Source: AV80 sp046262815 (lineage in GTDB: Bacteria > Verrucomicrobiota > Verrucomicrobiia > Chthoniobacterales > UBA10450). From it: 64,000 bases of DNA. The position numbers were made by a program, and so were the translations under genes. This document shows positions 33,284 through 41,944 of the stretch, piece after piece; position 1 is the first letter of the stretch, and each line of letters begins with the position of its first letter. The stretch is from positions 1 to 64,000 of the forward strand of contig JBHELY010000013.1 of NCBI GenBank assembly GCA_046262815.1, written 5' to 3'. Under the pieces are notes generated by a model that saw only the letters and a program-made list of their open reading frames with translations, was not told the origin of the DNA and ran no database searches.

Positions 33284-35290
33284 CTAATTCCCGAGCATTT
33301 TCCTGAATTCGTTCTCGTTCAGGACGCGCACGCCAAGCTTGTTCGCCTTGTCGAGTTTGCTTCCCGCTTCGTCGCCGGCCAGCACGTAGCTCGTTTTCTT
33401 GCTCACGCTTCCGCTGACCTTTCCGCCACGGGCACGAATCAATTCGGCAATTTCATCGCGCGCCTGGCTCAGCGTGCCGGTAATGACCCAGGTCGTGTTT
33501 TTGAATCCGGGCGCCGCGCCTTCGACTTTCGGTTCGGCGTCAAAACGCAGCCCGGCCTTCCGCAATTTCTCGATCACCATCCGGTTGTGCGGTTCGCGAA
33601 AGAATTCATGAATGCTGCGGCCGACGACTTCGCCCACGTCGGGGATCTGTTGCAGTTCGTCAACGGAGCCGGCCGCGGTCGCATCCAGATTCGGGAAGTG
33701 GTCGGCCAACGCCCGGGACGCGCTGACGCCGACGTGCAGAATCCCCAGGCCAAACAGGAGCCGCCAAAGGGGGCGCGATTTACTCCGCTCGATCGCGTCG
33801 ATCAAATTCGCGACACTTTTTTCGCCCATGCGTTCCAGTTCGAGCAGCGTTTCAGGCTTGAGCGAATAAATGTCGCCGACATCCGCGAGCAATTTTTGAG
33901 AGACGAGTTGGTTCACGACCGCTTCGCCGAACCCCTCGATGTCCATCGCGCCGCGCGAAGCGAAATGTTCGATCCGCCGCCGGACCTGGGCCGGACACTG
34001 GCTGTTCACGCAACGAACTGCGACCTGGCCTTCATCTTTCACCACGGCGCTCCTGCATTCCGGACAATGCTTCGGCATTCGAAATTTCTTCTCGGCGCCT
34101 TTCCGCAGATCCGTGCGCACGCTCACCACCGCGGGAATAACTTCGCCGGCCTTCTCGATCAGCACCGTGTCGCCGATCCGAATATCTTTCCGCGCGATTT
34201 CTTCTTCGTTGTGCAGGGTGGCGCGACTCACCGTGCTGCCGCTCACCACCACCGGCTCGAGCGCGGCGACCGGCGTGAGCGTTCCGGTCCGACCGACCTG
34301 GACGAAAATTTCGAGCAGCTTCGTCTCGACGCGCTCCGCTTCGTATTTGAAAGCAATCGCCCAGCGCGGCGATTTCGCCGTGTAGCCGAGGACCTCGCGT
34401 TGGGAAAAGGAATCCACTTTCACCACCGCGCCGTCCGTCTGGTAGACGAAATCGTGACGAACCCGATCCAGCTCGTGGATCGCGCGCAAAATTTCGTCGA
34501 TGGAATCCGCCAGCCACCATTTGTCGCTGCCCGGCAGTCCGAGTTTCTTCAGTAACGCGAAAAGCTCCGAATGTTTGTCGAGCGCGAGCCCTTCGATCAG
34601 TCCAGTCCCATAACAGACGACACCGAGCGGGCGCTTCGCCGCAATCGCCGGATCAAGCTGTTTCAACGATCCAGCCGCTGCATTCCGCGGATTCGCAAAT
34701 TCCGGCAAACCCGCCTCGCGCCGTTCCGCATTTAATTTCGCAAAGCCGGCCTTGTTCAGGTACGCTTCGCCGCGAACTTCGAGGACCTTCGGAACGTCGC
34801 CCTTCAACTGCTTCGGCACCGATCGGATCGTCAGAATGTTTTGGGTGATATCGTCGCCCACCGTGCCGTCGCCGCGCGTCGCCGCGTAACGCAGTTGTCC
34901 TTTTTCGTAGAGCAACGAGACTGCCACGCCGTCCACCTTCGGCTCGATCACGACCGGGATTTTCTTGTTCGGCAGAAGGCGCTCGAGCCGCCGGTAAAAA
35001 TCCGTGACCTCTTCCTCGGAATAGGTGTTGTCGAGACTGAGCATCGGCACGCGGTGTGTGATCTGGCCGAACCCCTTCAGCGGCTTGTCGCCGACTTGTT
35101 GCGTCGGTGAATCGGTCGCTGCCAGTTTCGGGAATTGCTTTTCCAGATCTTTCAGCTCGCGATAAAGCGTGTCGTATTCGCGATCGCTGATCGTAGGCGC
35201 CGCTTCTTCGTAGTAGCGGCGGTTGTGTCCCTCGATCTCCCGCCGCAATTGCGCGATCCGCTTGCCCGCTTCCTTTTCATCTCGCGCCAT
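33284..35290 (-). CDS. ligA: NAD-dependent DNA ligase
   Basis: Joins nicks in replication and repair using NAD. From the ATG at 35290 it has 668 residues, matching the family. The adenylation domain shows the active-site Lys118 in EPKVDG. The four-cysteine zinc finger CPEC...CVNSQCPAQ, helix-hairpin-helix segments and a C-terminal BRCT domain (about 590-668) are present. Upstream in-frame ATGs would add a Ser/Pro-rich tail without family support. The ATG overlaps that of the divergent kinase-MurQ gene by two bases. Confidence 0.95.
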   Translation of the reverse strand: MARDEKEAGKRIAQLRREIEGHNRRYYEEAAPTISDREYDTLYRELKDLEKQFPKLAATDSPTQQVGDKPLKGFGQITHRVPMLSLDNTYSEEEVTDFYRRLERLLPNKKIPVVIEPKVDGVAVSLLYEKGQLRYAATRGDGTVGDDITQNILTIRSVPKQLKGDVPKVLEVRGEAYLNKAGFAKLNAERREAGLPEFANPRNAAAGSLKQLDPAIAAKRPLGVVCYGTGLIEGLALDKHSELFALLKKLGLPGSDKWWLADSIDEILRAIHELDRVRHDFVYQTDGAVVKVDSFSQREVLGYTAKSPRWAIAFKYEAERVETKLLEIFVQVGRTGTLTPVAALEPVVVSGSTVSRATLHNEEEIARKDIRIGDTVLIEKAGEVIPAVVSVRTDLRKGAEKKFRMPKHCPECRSAVVKDEGQVAVRCVNSQCPAQVRRRIEHFASRGAMDIEGFGEAVVNQLVSQKLLADVGDIYSLKPETLLELERMGEKSVANLIDAIERSKSRPLWRLLFGLGILHVGVSASRALADHFPNLDATAAGSVDELQQIPDVGEVVGRSIHEFFREPHNRMVIEKLRKAGLRFDAEPKVEGAAPGFKNTTWVITGTLSQARDEIAELIRARGGKVSGSVSKKTSYVLAGDEAGSKLDKANKLGVRVLNENEFRKMLGN

Positions 35291-37052
35291 GACGACGTTG
35301 AAGTTAAAACCATTACCAACAGTGAGCGAGCGCATCCTCGGCGTGGAAGGCGGCGGGACCAAGACCTCATGGGTGCTGGTCGAACATGAAGCCGATTCGC
35401 TCCGCGTCATCGAGCAGGGGAAATTGCCGCCGTCGAATTTGCGTCTCGTCTCGTCCGAGCAATTGCGCGCGATCTTTCAGCAGATGCCGCGGGAAACCGA
35501 CCGCGTCGGGATGTTCCTCGCCGGATGCGCGACGGAAGAGGATCGCAGCGCGCTAAGAAAAATGTGCGGGGAAGTTTGGCCGAATGCCAGGATCGTGGTC
35601 GGAAGCGACCGCGATTCCGGGCTCGCGGCGGCGCTGGGTCGTGGCGATGGGATCGCCGTCAACGCCGGAACCGGCGCGTCCGTCACCGGCCGGCGCGGCG
35701 ATCGAATCGAAAAGGCCGGCGGTTGGGGACACATCCTCGGCGACGCGGGCGGCGGATATTCGCTCGCCCTGCAAGCGCTGCGATTTATTTTGCGCGAATA
35801 CGATCTGCACCGCGGCGAAGCGCAGTTCACGGCGACGATTCTTCGCGCGCTCAGCCTGAATAGCCGCGACGAGTTGGTGCGTTGGGCCCAGACCGCCGAC
35901 AAGGACGACGTCGCCGGGCTGGCGCCGGTCGTTTTGGAATGCGCGATGAAAGGCGACGAAAGCGTGATGCGAATCGTCGAAGAAGGCGCGGGCGTTTTGA
36001 GCGAATACACCGCGGCCGTCGCGAACCGGCTCGGGTTGCTCGCGCCAAAAGTGATCCTGCTCGGCGGGTTGTTTCAGCGCGACGGCGTTTACGTCCACGC
36101 GTTCAAGCGCAGGTTGAAAAAAAGTCTGTCGGACGCGCGAGTCGCGATGAGCGAGCAATCGCCGGAACTCGGCGCGGCCTGGCTCGCCCTGCACATGGAC
36201 GAGCACGGCGCGGTGACGATGGTCGCGAATAAGGGCGAAGCCGAAAGTTTCGCCCGCGCGCTGACCGAGCAACGCAATCCGCGCTCGGAAGCTTTGGAAA
36301 AACTTAGCGCGAGGCAATTGGTCGAGCTCTTCGTCGAGGAAGAAGGTTTCGTCCAGGAAGCGTTGCGGAAGGAAACGGAATCGCTCGCTCGCGCGCTCGA
36401 GATGGTCGCGAAATCTTTGCGCAACGGCGGCCGGCTTTTTTATGTGGGCGCCGGAACGAGCGGGCGGCTCGGCGTTCTCGATGCGAGCGAAATTCCGCCG
36501 ACGTTCGGCGCGTCGCCGGACATGGTGCAGGGGATCATCGCGGGCGGAGTGACGGCGTTGTCGCGCAGCGTCGAAGGTGCGGAAGACGATCGCGGCAGCG
36601 GCGCGCTCGCGATCGAAGAACGCGGCGTGACCGGCAAGGATGTCGTTTGCGGAATCACGGCAAGCGGCCGGGCGCCATTTGTTCTCGGGGCGCTCGCCGA
36701 AGCGAAGAAGCGCGGCGCGCAAACGATCCTGTTGACGTGCAATCCAGAGCGCGAGCGGGTTCCCGGTTGCGACTTGGAAATCGATCTCGCCACCGGCCCG
36801 GAACTGCTGACTGGTTCGACGCGATTAAAGGCCGGCACCGCGACAAAGATCGCGCTCAACATCATCAGCACAGGTGCAATGATCACGCTCGGCAAAGTGC
36901 GCGGGAACCTGATGATCGACGTGAATGCATCGAACGCGAAGCTGCGCGATCGCGCGGTTCGGCTCGTCATGGAGTTGGCGAAGTGCGATCAGGCGCAAGC
37001 CACGGAACGGCTGGAAGCGCACGACTGGAATGTGCGAGCGGCTTTGGGGTAG
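35289..37052 (+). CDS. Fusion of BadF/BcrA-type sugar kinase and MurQ etherase
   Basis: A 587-residue bifunctional protein. Residues about 14-305 form a BadF/BadG-type ASKHA kinase (LGVEGGGTKTSWV, VNAGTGASV and GGWGHILGDAGGGY motifs), likely an amino-sugar kinase such as for GlcNAc or MurNAc. Residues about 320-587 are N-acetylmuramic acid 6-phosphate etherase (GAGTSGRLGVLDASEIPPTFG, ITASGRAPFVLGAL), which gives GlcNAc-6-P and lactate. The product feeds NagA. A GTG at 35322 is an alternative start. The TAG stop lies in a palindromic repeat. Confidence 0.88.
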   Translation: MTTLKLKPLPTVSERILGVEGGGTKTSWVLVEHEADSLRVIEQGKLPPSNLRLVSSEQLRAIFQQMPRETDRVGMFLAGCATEEDRSALRKMCGEVWPNARIVVGSDRDSGLAAALGRGDGIAVNAGTGASVTGRRGDRIEKAGGWGHILGDAGGGYSLALQALRFILREYDLHRGEAQFTATILRALSLNSRDELVRWAQTADKDDVAGLAPVVLECAMKGDESVMRIVEEGAGVLSEYTAAVANRLGLLAPKVILLGGLFQRDGVYVHAFKRRLKKSLSDARVAMSEQSPELGAAWLALHMDEHGAVTMVANKGEAESFARALTEQRNPRSEALEKLSARQLVELFVEEEGFVQEALRKETESLARALEMVAKSLRNGGRLFYVGAGTSGRLGVLDASEIPPTFGASPDMVQGIIAGGVTALSRSVEGAEDDRGSGALAIEERGVTGKDVVCGITASGRAPFVLGALAEAKKRGAQTILLTCNPERERVPGCDLEIDLATGPELLTGSTRLKAGTATKIALNIISTGAMITLGKVRGNLMIDVNASNAKLRDRAVRLVMELAKCDQAQATERLEAHDWNVRAALG

Positions 37053-37124
37053 GGACGCCGCGCTGCGGCGTCCGTCGTCTTGGCTAATAAACATTCGCGG
37101 ACGCCGCAGCGCGGCGTCCCTACC
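37048..37124. repeat. Long palindrome, GGTAGGGACGCC family
   Basis: Perfectly complementary arms 37048-37074 and 37098-37124 (27 bases) are separated by 23 bases; each arm is also internally palindromic around GCGC. The left arm carries the TAG stop of the kinase-MurQ gene. It ends 4 bases before the stop of the convergent hypothetical gene and is likely a transcription terminator. Confidence 0.92.
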
Positions 37125-37128
37125 AGCG

Positions 37129-37611
37129 TTAACGCGAAGCGACGCGCAACATTCGATGAGTGCGATGATGCCTGGCGAGGTGACGGGTGTTACGGCTGTG
37201 CTTCTTCACCTGCGCTGTTTGTTTTCGGTGATGCGCAACCGGCTGAACGCTCTTGTTGTCCTCAGTGACGCGCTCAGTCATTAGCTCGCTGTCTCGGAAA
37301 TCATCACCGACGCGATAGCGCGCAAAAACTTCAGGCGTCACCAGCCGCGAGCAGACGTTGCCGCCGTTGTAACGCAGCACGAATTTGTAAAGTCCCGCTT
37401 CCTTGGCCGTCCAATATTCCTCCGGCGGCACGAGAATCGGTTTCCGCGACGTTCCCTTCGGCCCGCGGAAAACAAAGGAATGAACGCCCTGGCAATCGAC
37501 CACCTCCACATAGGGCAGCTGACGGGATTGCTTTTCGACGACGATCGCCGCGAAGGCGCCACCGACCAAAAAGAGAGTGAGAATTGAAACCGCGAGAAGT
37601 TTGAAGCGCAT
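37129..37611 (-). CDS. Hypothetical exported protein with basic His/Arg-rich tail
   Basis: A 160-residue protein. The ATG at 37611 is favoured because a signal peptide follows at once (MRFKLLAVSILTLFLVGGAFAA); the frame is open to 37680. A middle segment has two Cys residues (VDCQGVHSF, GNVCSRL) that could form a disulfide. The C-terminal 40 residues are rich in His, Arg and Lys (HHRKQTAQVKKHSRNTRH). No family is recognised, and no function can be assigned. Confidence 0.6.
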   Translation of the reverse strand: MRFKLLAVSILTLFLVGGAFAAIVVEKQSRQLPYVEVVDCQGVHSFVFRGPKGTSRKPILVPPEEYWTAKEAGLYKFVLRYNGGNVCSRLVTPEVFARYRVGDDFRDSELMTERVTEDNKSVQPVAHHRKQTAQVKKHSRNTRHLARHHRTHRMLRVASR

Positions 37612-37790
37612 GGCGTTGATGAGTTGGCCGACAACCGGGTTGTAGTCGCTTGAAATCTGAGCCGCCAGTAATTTCTTCACACCACCATAAATTTGGTCGG
37701 CCTGAAAAAAGAATGGCGGCTGCGAAAAATCTTTAAGCGCAACGACCTCTCCGCAAACGAAGCCAAGTAAACCAACTCAAAGGAAAACAT

Positions 37791-37937
37791 ATGCTTTGGA
37801 CTATCTTTGTAATTCTTCTGATTCTGTGGCTGCTCGGCTTCACGGTCTTCCATATCGGCAGCTTGATTCACCTCGTGCTGGTGATCGCGCTGATCGTCTT
37901 GATCGTGAATCTGATCACGGGCCGGCGTTCTCTCTAG
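37791..37937 (+). CDS. Lmo0937-family small membrane protein
   Basis: A 48-residue protein, MLWTIFVILLILWLLGF at the start and NLITGRRSL at the end, matching the widespread lmo0937 family of tiny two-segment membrane proteins. An AAGGA about 6 bases before the ATG supports translation. The function is unknown. It is followed 12 bases later by a DUF3185 gene on the same strand, so the two small membrane proteins probably share a transcript. Confidence 0.8.
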   Translation: MLWTIFVILLILWLLGFTVFHIGSLIHLVLVIALIVLIVNLITGRRSL

Positions 37938-37949
37938 CGCTGGCATGAC

Positions 37950-38177
37950 ATGAAGCCCGCCGGAATTCTCGGGATCATTCTGATCGCGATCGGGATTATC
38001 GCCCTCGCGTATGGCGGTTACGTTAGCTACACCACGAAAGAGAATGTGGCGAAGCTGGGCCCGATCGAGATCAACAAACACGAGGAACATCCCGTGCCGC
38101 TCGGTCCGATTATCGGCGGCGTCTGCCTCGTCGGCGGGATCATCCTCGTGGTAACTGGGAACAAGAAGACGGGATAG
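37950..38177 (+). CDS. DUF3185 family membrane protein
   Basis: A 75-residue protein with two hydrophobic segments (about 3-24 and 50-69) around a short polar loop (SYTTKENVAKLGPIEINKHEEHP). The pattern matches DUF3185, whose function is unknown. It sits directly after the lmo0937-type gene and before a back-to-back palindrome. Confidence 0.78.
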   Translation: MKPAGILGIILIAIGIIALAYGGYVSYTTKENVAKLGPIEINKHEEHPVPLGPIIGGVCLVGGIILVVTGNKKTG

Positions 38178-38188
38178 GCCCACGGTCC

Positions 38189-38237
38189 GGCGTCTGACAC
38201 AGACGCCCTACAATTGTAGGCCGTCTCTGCGAGACGG
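38189..38237. repeat. Back-to-back palindrome cluster with central CCTACAATTGTAGG
   Basis: Three consecutive palindromes: GGCGTCTG-ACA-CAGACGCC, CCTACAATTGTAGG and CCGTCTC-TGC-GAGACGG. The central piece looks like two outer arms of the TGTAGGG-type repeats joined end to end, so this may be an inverted or recombined version of the other elements. Confidence 0.8.
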
Positions 38238-38282
38238 CTCTTCGACCTTTTCAAAATCTCGTCCTGCCAATAGTCTTCGCCG

Positions 38283-39617
38283 ATGCGCTCGGCGGACCGC
38301 TCCGGAATTCGCTGGCTCCTGGCCGAGCTGCCGGAGTTGGTCACAAGCGGCGTTCTCACCCAGGAAACAGCCGACGCTCTCCGGCAACATTATTCCTCCC
38401 AACCCCCAGGCGAACCGCGCCGGATCGGATTCATTCTCTCGGCCATTCTCGGCTCGTTGCTCGTCGGCGCGGGAACCATTCTTCTCGTCGCCCATAACTG
38501 GGATTTCCTGAGCCGGCCGGTCCGGTGCGCGATCGCGTTCACGCCGCTGATCCTGAGCCAGGCTCTCGCCGGCTTCGTTCTGATTCGCCGAAATGGATCG
38601 GCGGCGTGGCGCGAGACCGCAGCGATCCTCAACGTTGCGGCCATCGGCACAGCCATCGCCCTCGTCGGTCAGACTTACCAAATCCAGGGTGACTTCGCGC
38701 GGTTCATCCTGGTCTGGATGATCCTGGCGCTGCCAATCGTTTATCTTTTTCTAACGAGTGTCGGACTCTCTGCCTGGTTCGTCGGCGTCGCGGTTTGGGT
38801 TTTCTCGTCGAAACACGGCGATTTTTTTGGTGCGCATCCGAACGATCTTTGGGCCTGGCCGCTCTTGTTCCTTGGCCTCCCGGCGTTCGTGATGCTGCTT
38901 CGGCAGAACCGAAACGGCTATGGAACCCTGCTCGCCACTGCCGCACTCGCGATCGCCTGCGCTCTCTCGTTAGGCCAAACCGACGAGATCGGCGCCCAAT
39001 CTTTCTGGCGATGCTCGTTCGCGGCCTACTGGTCGCTTGTCTATCTGGTCGGCGCGGTTTCGTTCGACGATTGGCGCCCCACGCGTTCCCATCCGTTCGT
39101 CGCGATCGGCTGGATCGGAATTCTGGCGATGGCCGTGTTCGTGAGTTTTCAGGACGAGTGGCGAAACCGGCAATGGCAATCCGCGGTTGATTTCCTGCCG
39201 CGCCACTATCCGGATCTGCTCGCCTTCGGAATTCAAGTTGTCTGGATTGCGGCTGCCCTTCTGTTCGTTGGTTACGCGTTATGGAAGAAGCGAGACTCGA
39301 ATCTCGCGCCGGCTGCGCTCACGCCGATCGTGATGATCGCATGGTTAATTGCCAAGCAAACCGGTGACGGCCTCGTTCCGTCACTGCTCCTCAACTTCTT
39401 CCTGCTCGCGCTCGGCGTTTACACTTTGCTGCGCGGAATTCGGAGCGGACGCGTCTTTGAAGCGAACCTCGGCATGGTTGTGATCGCCATTCTCGCGACG
39501 GCGCGATTTTTCGACACCGACCTCGAGTTCGCCGTCCGCGGCATTGCCTTCATCTTGATCGGCCTCGGTTTCCTCGCGACGAACCTGATCGTTTTCAAAC
39601 GGAAGGCACGCGCATGA
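38283..39617 (+). CDS. DUF2157 family polytopic membrane protein
   Basis: A 444-residue inner-membrane protein. The short N-terminal region (LPELVTSGVLTQETADALRQHY) is the DUF2157 soluble segment, and roughly ten to twelve hydrophobic segments follow from residue 45. The function of the family is unknown. The 3' end overlaps the GDYXXLXY-protein gene by four bases (ATGA), and such pairs are common, so they probably act together in the membrane. Confidence 0.85.
   Translation: MRSADRSGIRWLLAELPELVTSGVLTQETADALRQHYSSQPPGEPRRIGFILSAILGSLLVGAGTILLVAHNWDFLSRPVRCAIAFTPLILSQALAGFVLIRRNGSAAWRETAAILNVAAIGTAIALVGQTYQIQGDFARFILVWMILALPIVYLFLTSVGLSAWFVGVAVWVFSSKHGDFFGAHPNDLWAWPLLFLGLPAFVMLLRQNRNGYGTLLATAALAIACALSLGQTDEIGAQSFWRCSFAAYWSLVYLVGAVSFDDWRPTRSHPFVAIGWIGILAMAVFVSFQDEWRNRQWQSAVDFLPRHYPDLLAFGIQVVWIAAALLFVGYALWKKRDSNLAPAALTPIVMIAWLIAKQTGDGLVPSLLLNFFLLALGVYTLLRGIRSGRVFEANLGMVVIAILATARFFDTDLEFAVRGIAFILIGLGFLATNLIVFKRKARA
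38967..38975 (+). repeat. TCGTTAGGC motif, copy 7
   Basis: Exact 9-mer in the DUF2157 gene, encoding Ser-Leu-Gly as TCG TTA GGC. Confidence 0.8.
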
Positions 39618-40150
39618 AGTATTGGCGGCTCATCGTTTTCGCTTTGGTCGCGTGCACCCAACTCGCGGTTCCAGGCTCACTCATTTGGAAACGCGAACAC
39701 ACTCTGCGGCAAGGCAACGTCTGGAAATTCCGGACCGCCCCCGTCGATCCAGTCGATGTCTTCCGCGGCCGTTACGTCGCGCTGCACTTCGAGGTCGAGA
39801 CCCAGGAAATTTCGCCGCCTGCGAACTCCAATTACAGCGATAAAGTTTTCGTCACCCTGAAAGCAAACGCCGAGGGGTTTGCCGAGATCGATCAGGTGTC
39901 CGCGACTAAACCGGCCGGCGACAATTTTATGGAAGCGCAACTGTCCGGAAAAATGGTCTCGCTGCCTTTCGACAAATACTGGGTGACGGAACGAGACGCT
40001 CCCGCTGCCGAAACGGCCTATCGCAACCTGAGTCGCCGCGGTAATCAAAACGCGTATGTGAGCGTCCGCGTTTTCCGCGGCGACGCCGCCATCGAACAGC
40101 TCTACTTGGATAATCAGCCGCTCGGCGATTATCTGCGCGGGTTGAAATGA
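39614..40150 (+). CDS. GDYXXLXY domain protein
   Basis: A 178-residue exported or membrane-anchored protein with an N-terminal hydrophobic segment (LIVFALVACTQLAVPGSLI). The FRGRYVALHFEV segment and the C-terminal GDYLRGLK match the GDYXXLXY family, named for the terminal motif. The function is unknown. It is translationally coupled to the DUF2157 gene. A TGTAGCC-type palindrome follows four bases after its stop. Confidence 0.83.
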   Translation: MKYWRLIVFALVACTQLAVPGSLIWKREHTLRQGNVWKFRTAPVDPVDVFRGRYVALHFEVETQEISPPANSNYSDKVFVTLKANAEGFAEIDQVSATKPAGDNFMEAQLSGKMVSLPFDKYWVTERDAPAAETAYRNLSRRGNQNAYVSVRVFRGDAAIEQLYLDNQPLGDYLRGLK

Positions 40151-40153
40151 TTC

Positions 40154-40235
40154 TTCTGTAGCCGTCGCCTTGTGGGCGACGTGGGTTTCGCGGAAACGTC
40201 AGCAGAGCGCTTCGCACAGCGAAGCGGCTACAGAA
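40154..40235. repeat. Composite palindrome, TGTAGCC family
   Basis: Outer arms TTCTGTAGCC and GGCTACAGAA, with inner hairpins GTCGCC-TTGT-GGGCGAC and GCTTCGC-ACA-GCGAAGC. It separates the convergent GDYXXLXY and HtrA genes and is a candidate bidirectional terminator. Confidence 0.9.
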
Positions 40236-40248
40236 GCAGCCGGAGGAA

Positions 40249-41754
40249 TTACCCGCCCGCCTTCAGCACCGCGAACGTCTTGCTCCCTTTGCGATCCAGA
40301 TAAAGCAAAACGCCCTTTCGCGGGTCCGCTTTGTTCAGCGCCTCCCGGAACGACGCCAGGCTCGTGATCTTTTTCCCGTCCACTTCCGTGATCACATCTT
40401 CCCGCTGAATGTCCTGCGCGGCGGCGAGACTGTTGTCGGCCACATCCGTCACGATCACACCCTCGGTCACGCCGAGCTTCATCCGCAGCGCCATTTCCTT
40501 GGTCAGCTCCTGGACCTGAAGCCCGAATTTGTTCGTCGATTCTTCCGGCTTGGATGGCGGCGGCGGCTTGATCTCGTTCGAGGCCTGGGAAATGTCGTTA
40601 GGCAATTCGCCCGTCGTCACCGGAATCTTCAAAATCTGTCCCTTTCGCCAAACCGTCAGCTCGACGTTTTGTCCGATTTTCTTTTTCAAAATCTCACGCT
40701 GCAACTGCGTGTCCGTCGTCACCGCCGCTCCATCGACCTGGATAATCACGTCGAACGGTCGCAGCTCGCTTTTGTAAGCCGGCGCGTCCGCTTCGATCGT
40801 CCGCACGACCACGCCTTTATCGAGGCCTTTGAACAAGTCGCGAATTTGGGGGTCGTCGCCTAACGACTCGATCCGGATCCCGAGCCATGGCCGCAAAATC
40901 TTGTGCCCGGAGATAAGCTGCTGCCCGATCTCGTTCGTCAGGTTGCTCGGAATCGCGAACCCAAGCCCGCGATTCAAGCCGTTGATGAGCGTATTCATCC
41001 CGACCACTTTTCCGTCGATGTCGCAAAGCGGTCCGCCGCTGTTCCCAGGGTTGATCGACGCGTCCGTTTGCAAATAATCCGAGATCGAATAGCCGCCGGT
41101 CGCGATTAATTTGCTCCGGCCTTTCCCGCTGATCACGCCATAGGTGAAGGTGTAATCGAGCTTGAACGGCGCCCCGATCGCGAATGCGAACTGCCCGACC
41201 CGCACGTCCTCGCTGTTCGCGAACTGTGCCACCGGCAGGTTCGTGGCCTCGATCTTGATCACCGCGATGTCCGTTTTCTCGTCGGTCCCGACGACCTTCC
41301 CCTTGAATTCGCGGCCGTCCTTCAGCTTCACGTCGATCTCATCCGCGCCTTCGACGACGTGGAAGTTCGTGTAAATGAATCCGTCCTGGCGAACGATGAA
41401 CCCCGAGCCTTCGCTTTGGATCGGCTGCGGATTACGAGGGGTGCGGCGCGGCGCGTTTTCGTCCTGCGGTTGCGGCTGACTGAACAGGTCCTCGAGCGAC
41501 GACATGTCGGGCCCGTCGTTCTTTTTCGTGACTTCGATGATGACGACGGTCGGCGCGATGATCTCGAATACTTTCGTGAACGCGCTGTTGAGCTGGTGGA
41601 CGACGTCTTTGCCTGCATCGGCGGCCGCTGGGGGGACCGTTGAAGTAGGACCGGATTCCGGTTGCGAAAGCGGCGGCGCGGCGCAAAGCGACACAGCCGC
41701 GAGCGCGAGAACAAAGGTCAATACAATGCGCATGGTTCGGATTTGGACAGGCAT
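40249..41754 (-). CDS. HtrA/Deg family periplasmic serine protease (two PDZ)
   Basis: A 501-residue S1C protease, exported and probably periplasmic, that handles misfolded envelope proteins. The signal peptide follows MRIVLTFVLALAAVSLCAA; the ATG at 41754 is used, with 41733 as an alternative. The triad is intact: His in YTNFHVVEG, Asp in DEKTDIAVIKI and Ser in NPGNSGGPL. PDZ1 begins near PWLGIRIESLG, PDZ2 near FGLQVQELTKEM. This contrasts with the triad-less homologue at 29681. Confidence 0.93.
   Translation of the reverse strand: MPVQIRTMRIVLTFVLALAAVSLCAAPPLSQPESGPTSTVPPAAADAGKDVVHQLNSAFTKVFEIIAPTVVIIEVTKKNDGPDMSSLEDLFSQPQPQDENAPRRTPRNPQPIQSEGSGFIVRQDGFIYTNFHVVEGADEIDVKLKDGREFKGKVVGTDEKTDIAVIKIEATNLPVAQFANSEDVRVGQFAFAIGAPFKLDYTFTYGVISGKGRSKLIATGGYSISDYLQTDASINPGNSGGPLCDIDGKVVGMNTLINGLNRGLGFAIPSNLTNEIGQQLISGHKILRPWLGIRIESLGDDPQIRDLFKGLDKGVVVRTIEADAPAYKSELRPFDVIIQVDGAAVTTDTQLQREILKKKIGQNVELTVWRKGQILKIPVTTGELPNDISQASNEIKPPPPSKPEESTNKFGLQVQELTKEMALRMKLGVTEGVIVTDVADNSLAAAQDIQREDVITEVDGKKITSLASFREALNKADPRKGVLLYLDRKGSKTFAVLKAGG
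40595..40603 (+). repeat. TCGTTAGGC motif, copy 8
   Basis: Exact 9-mer in the htrA gene; on the coding strand it spans codons for Leu-Pro-Asn-Asp, a third reading frame compared with the other copies. Confidence 0.8.
40858..40866 (-). repeat. TCGTTAGGC motif, copy 9
   Basis: Exact 9-mer in the htrA gene, encoding Ser-Leu-Gly as TCG TTA GGC on the coding strand, only about 255 bases from copy 8 and in the opposite orientation. Confidence 0.8.
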
Positions 41755-41944
41755 CGTACAATAGCTGTTCAACACTCATCGTGCGAACGCCTCGGTTTAT
41801 TTCTCACCCAAAGGGCACAACGGCTCACAAAGGAATAAAATTAATCCCTTCTTTGTGACCCTTTGTGTGAGGCTTCTTCCAGCGACCCGGACGCATTGAC
41901 ACGATGCTTAATGCCCTTAACTTTTCCGTCCACCACATTAAGAA

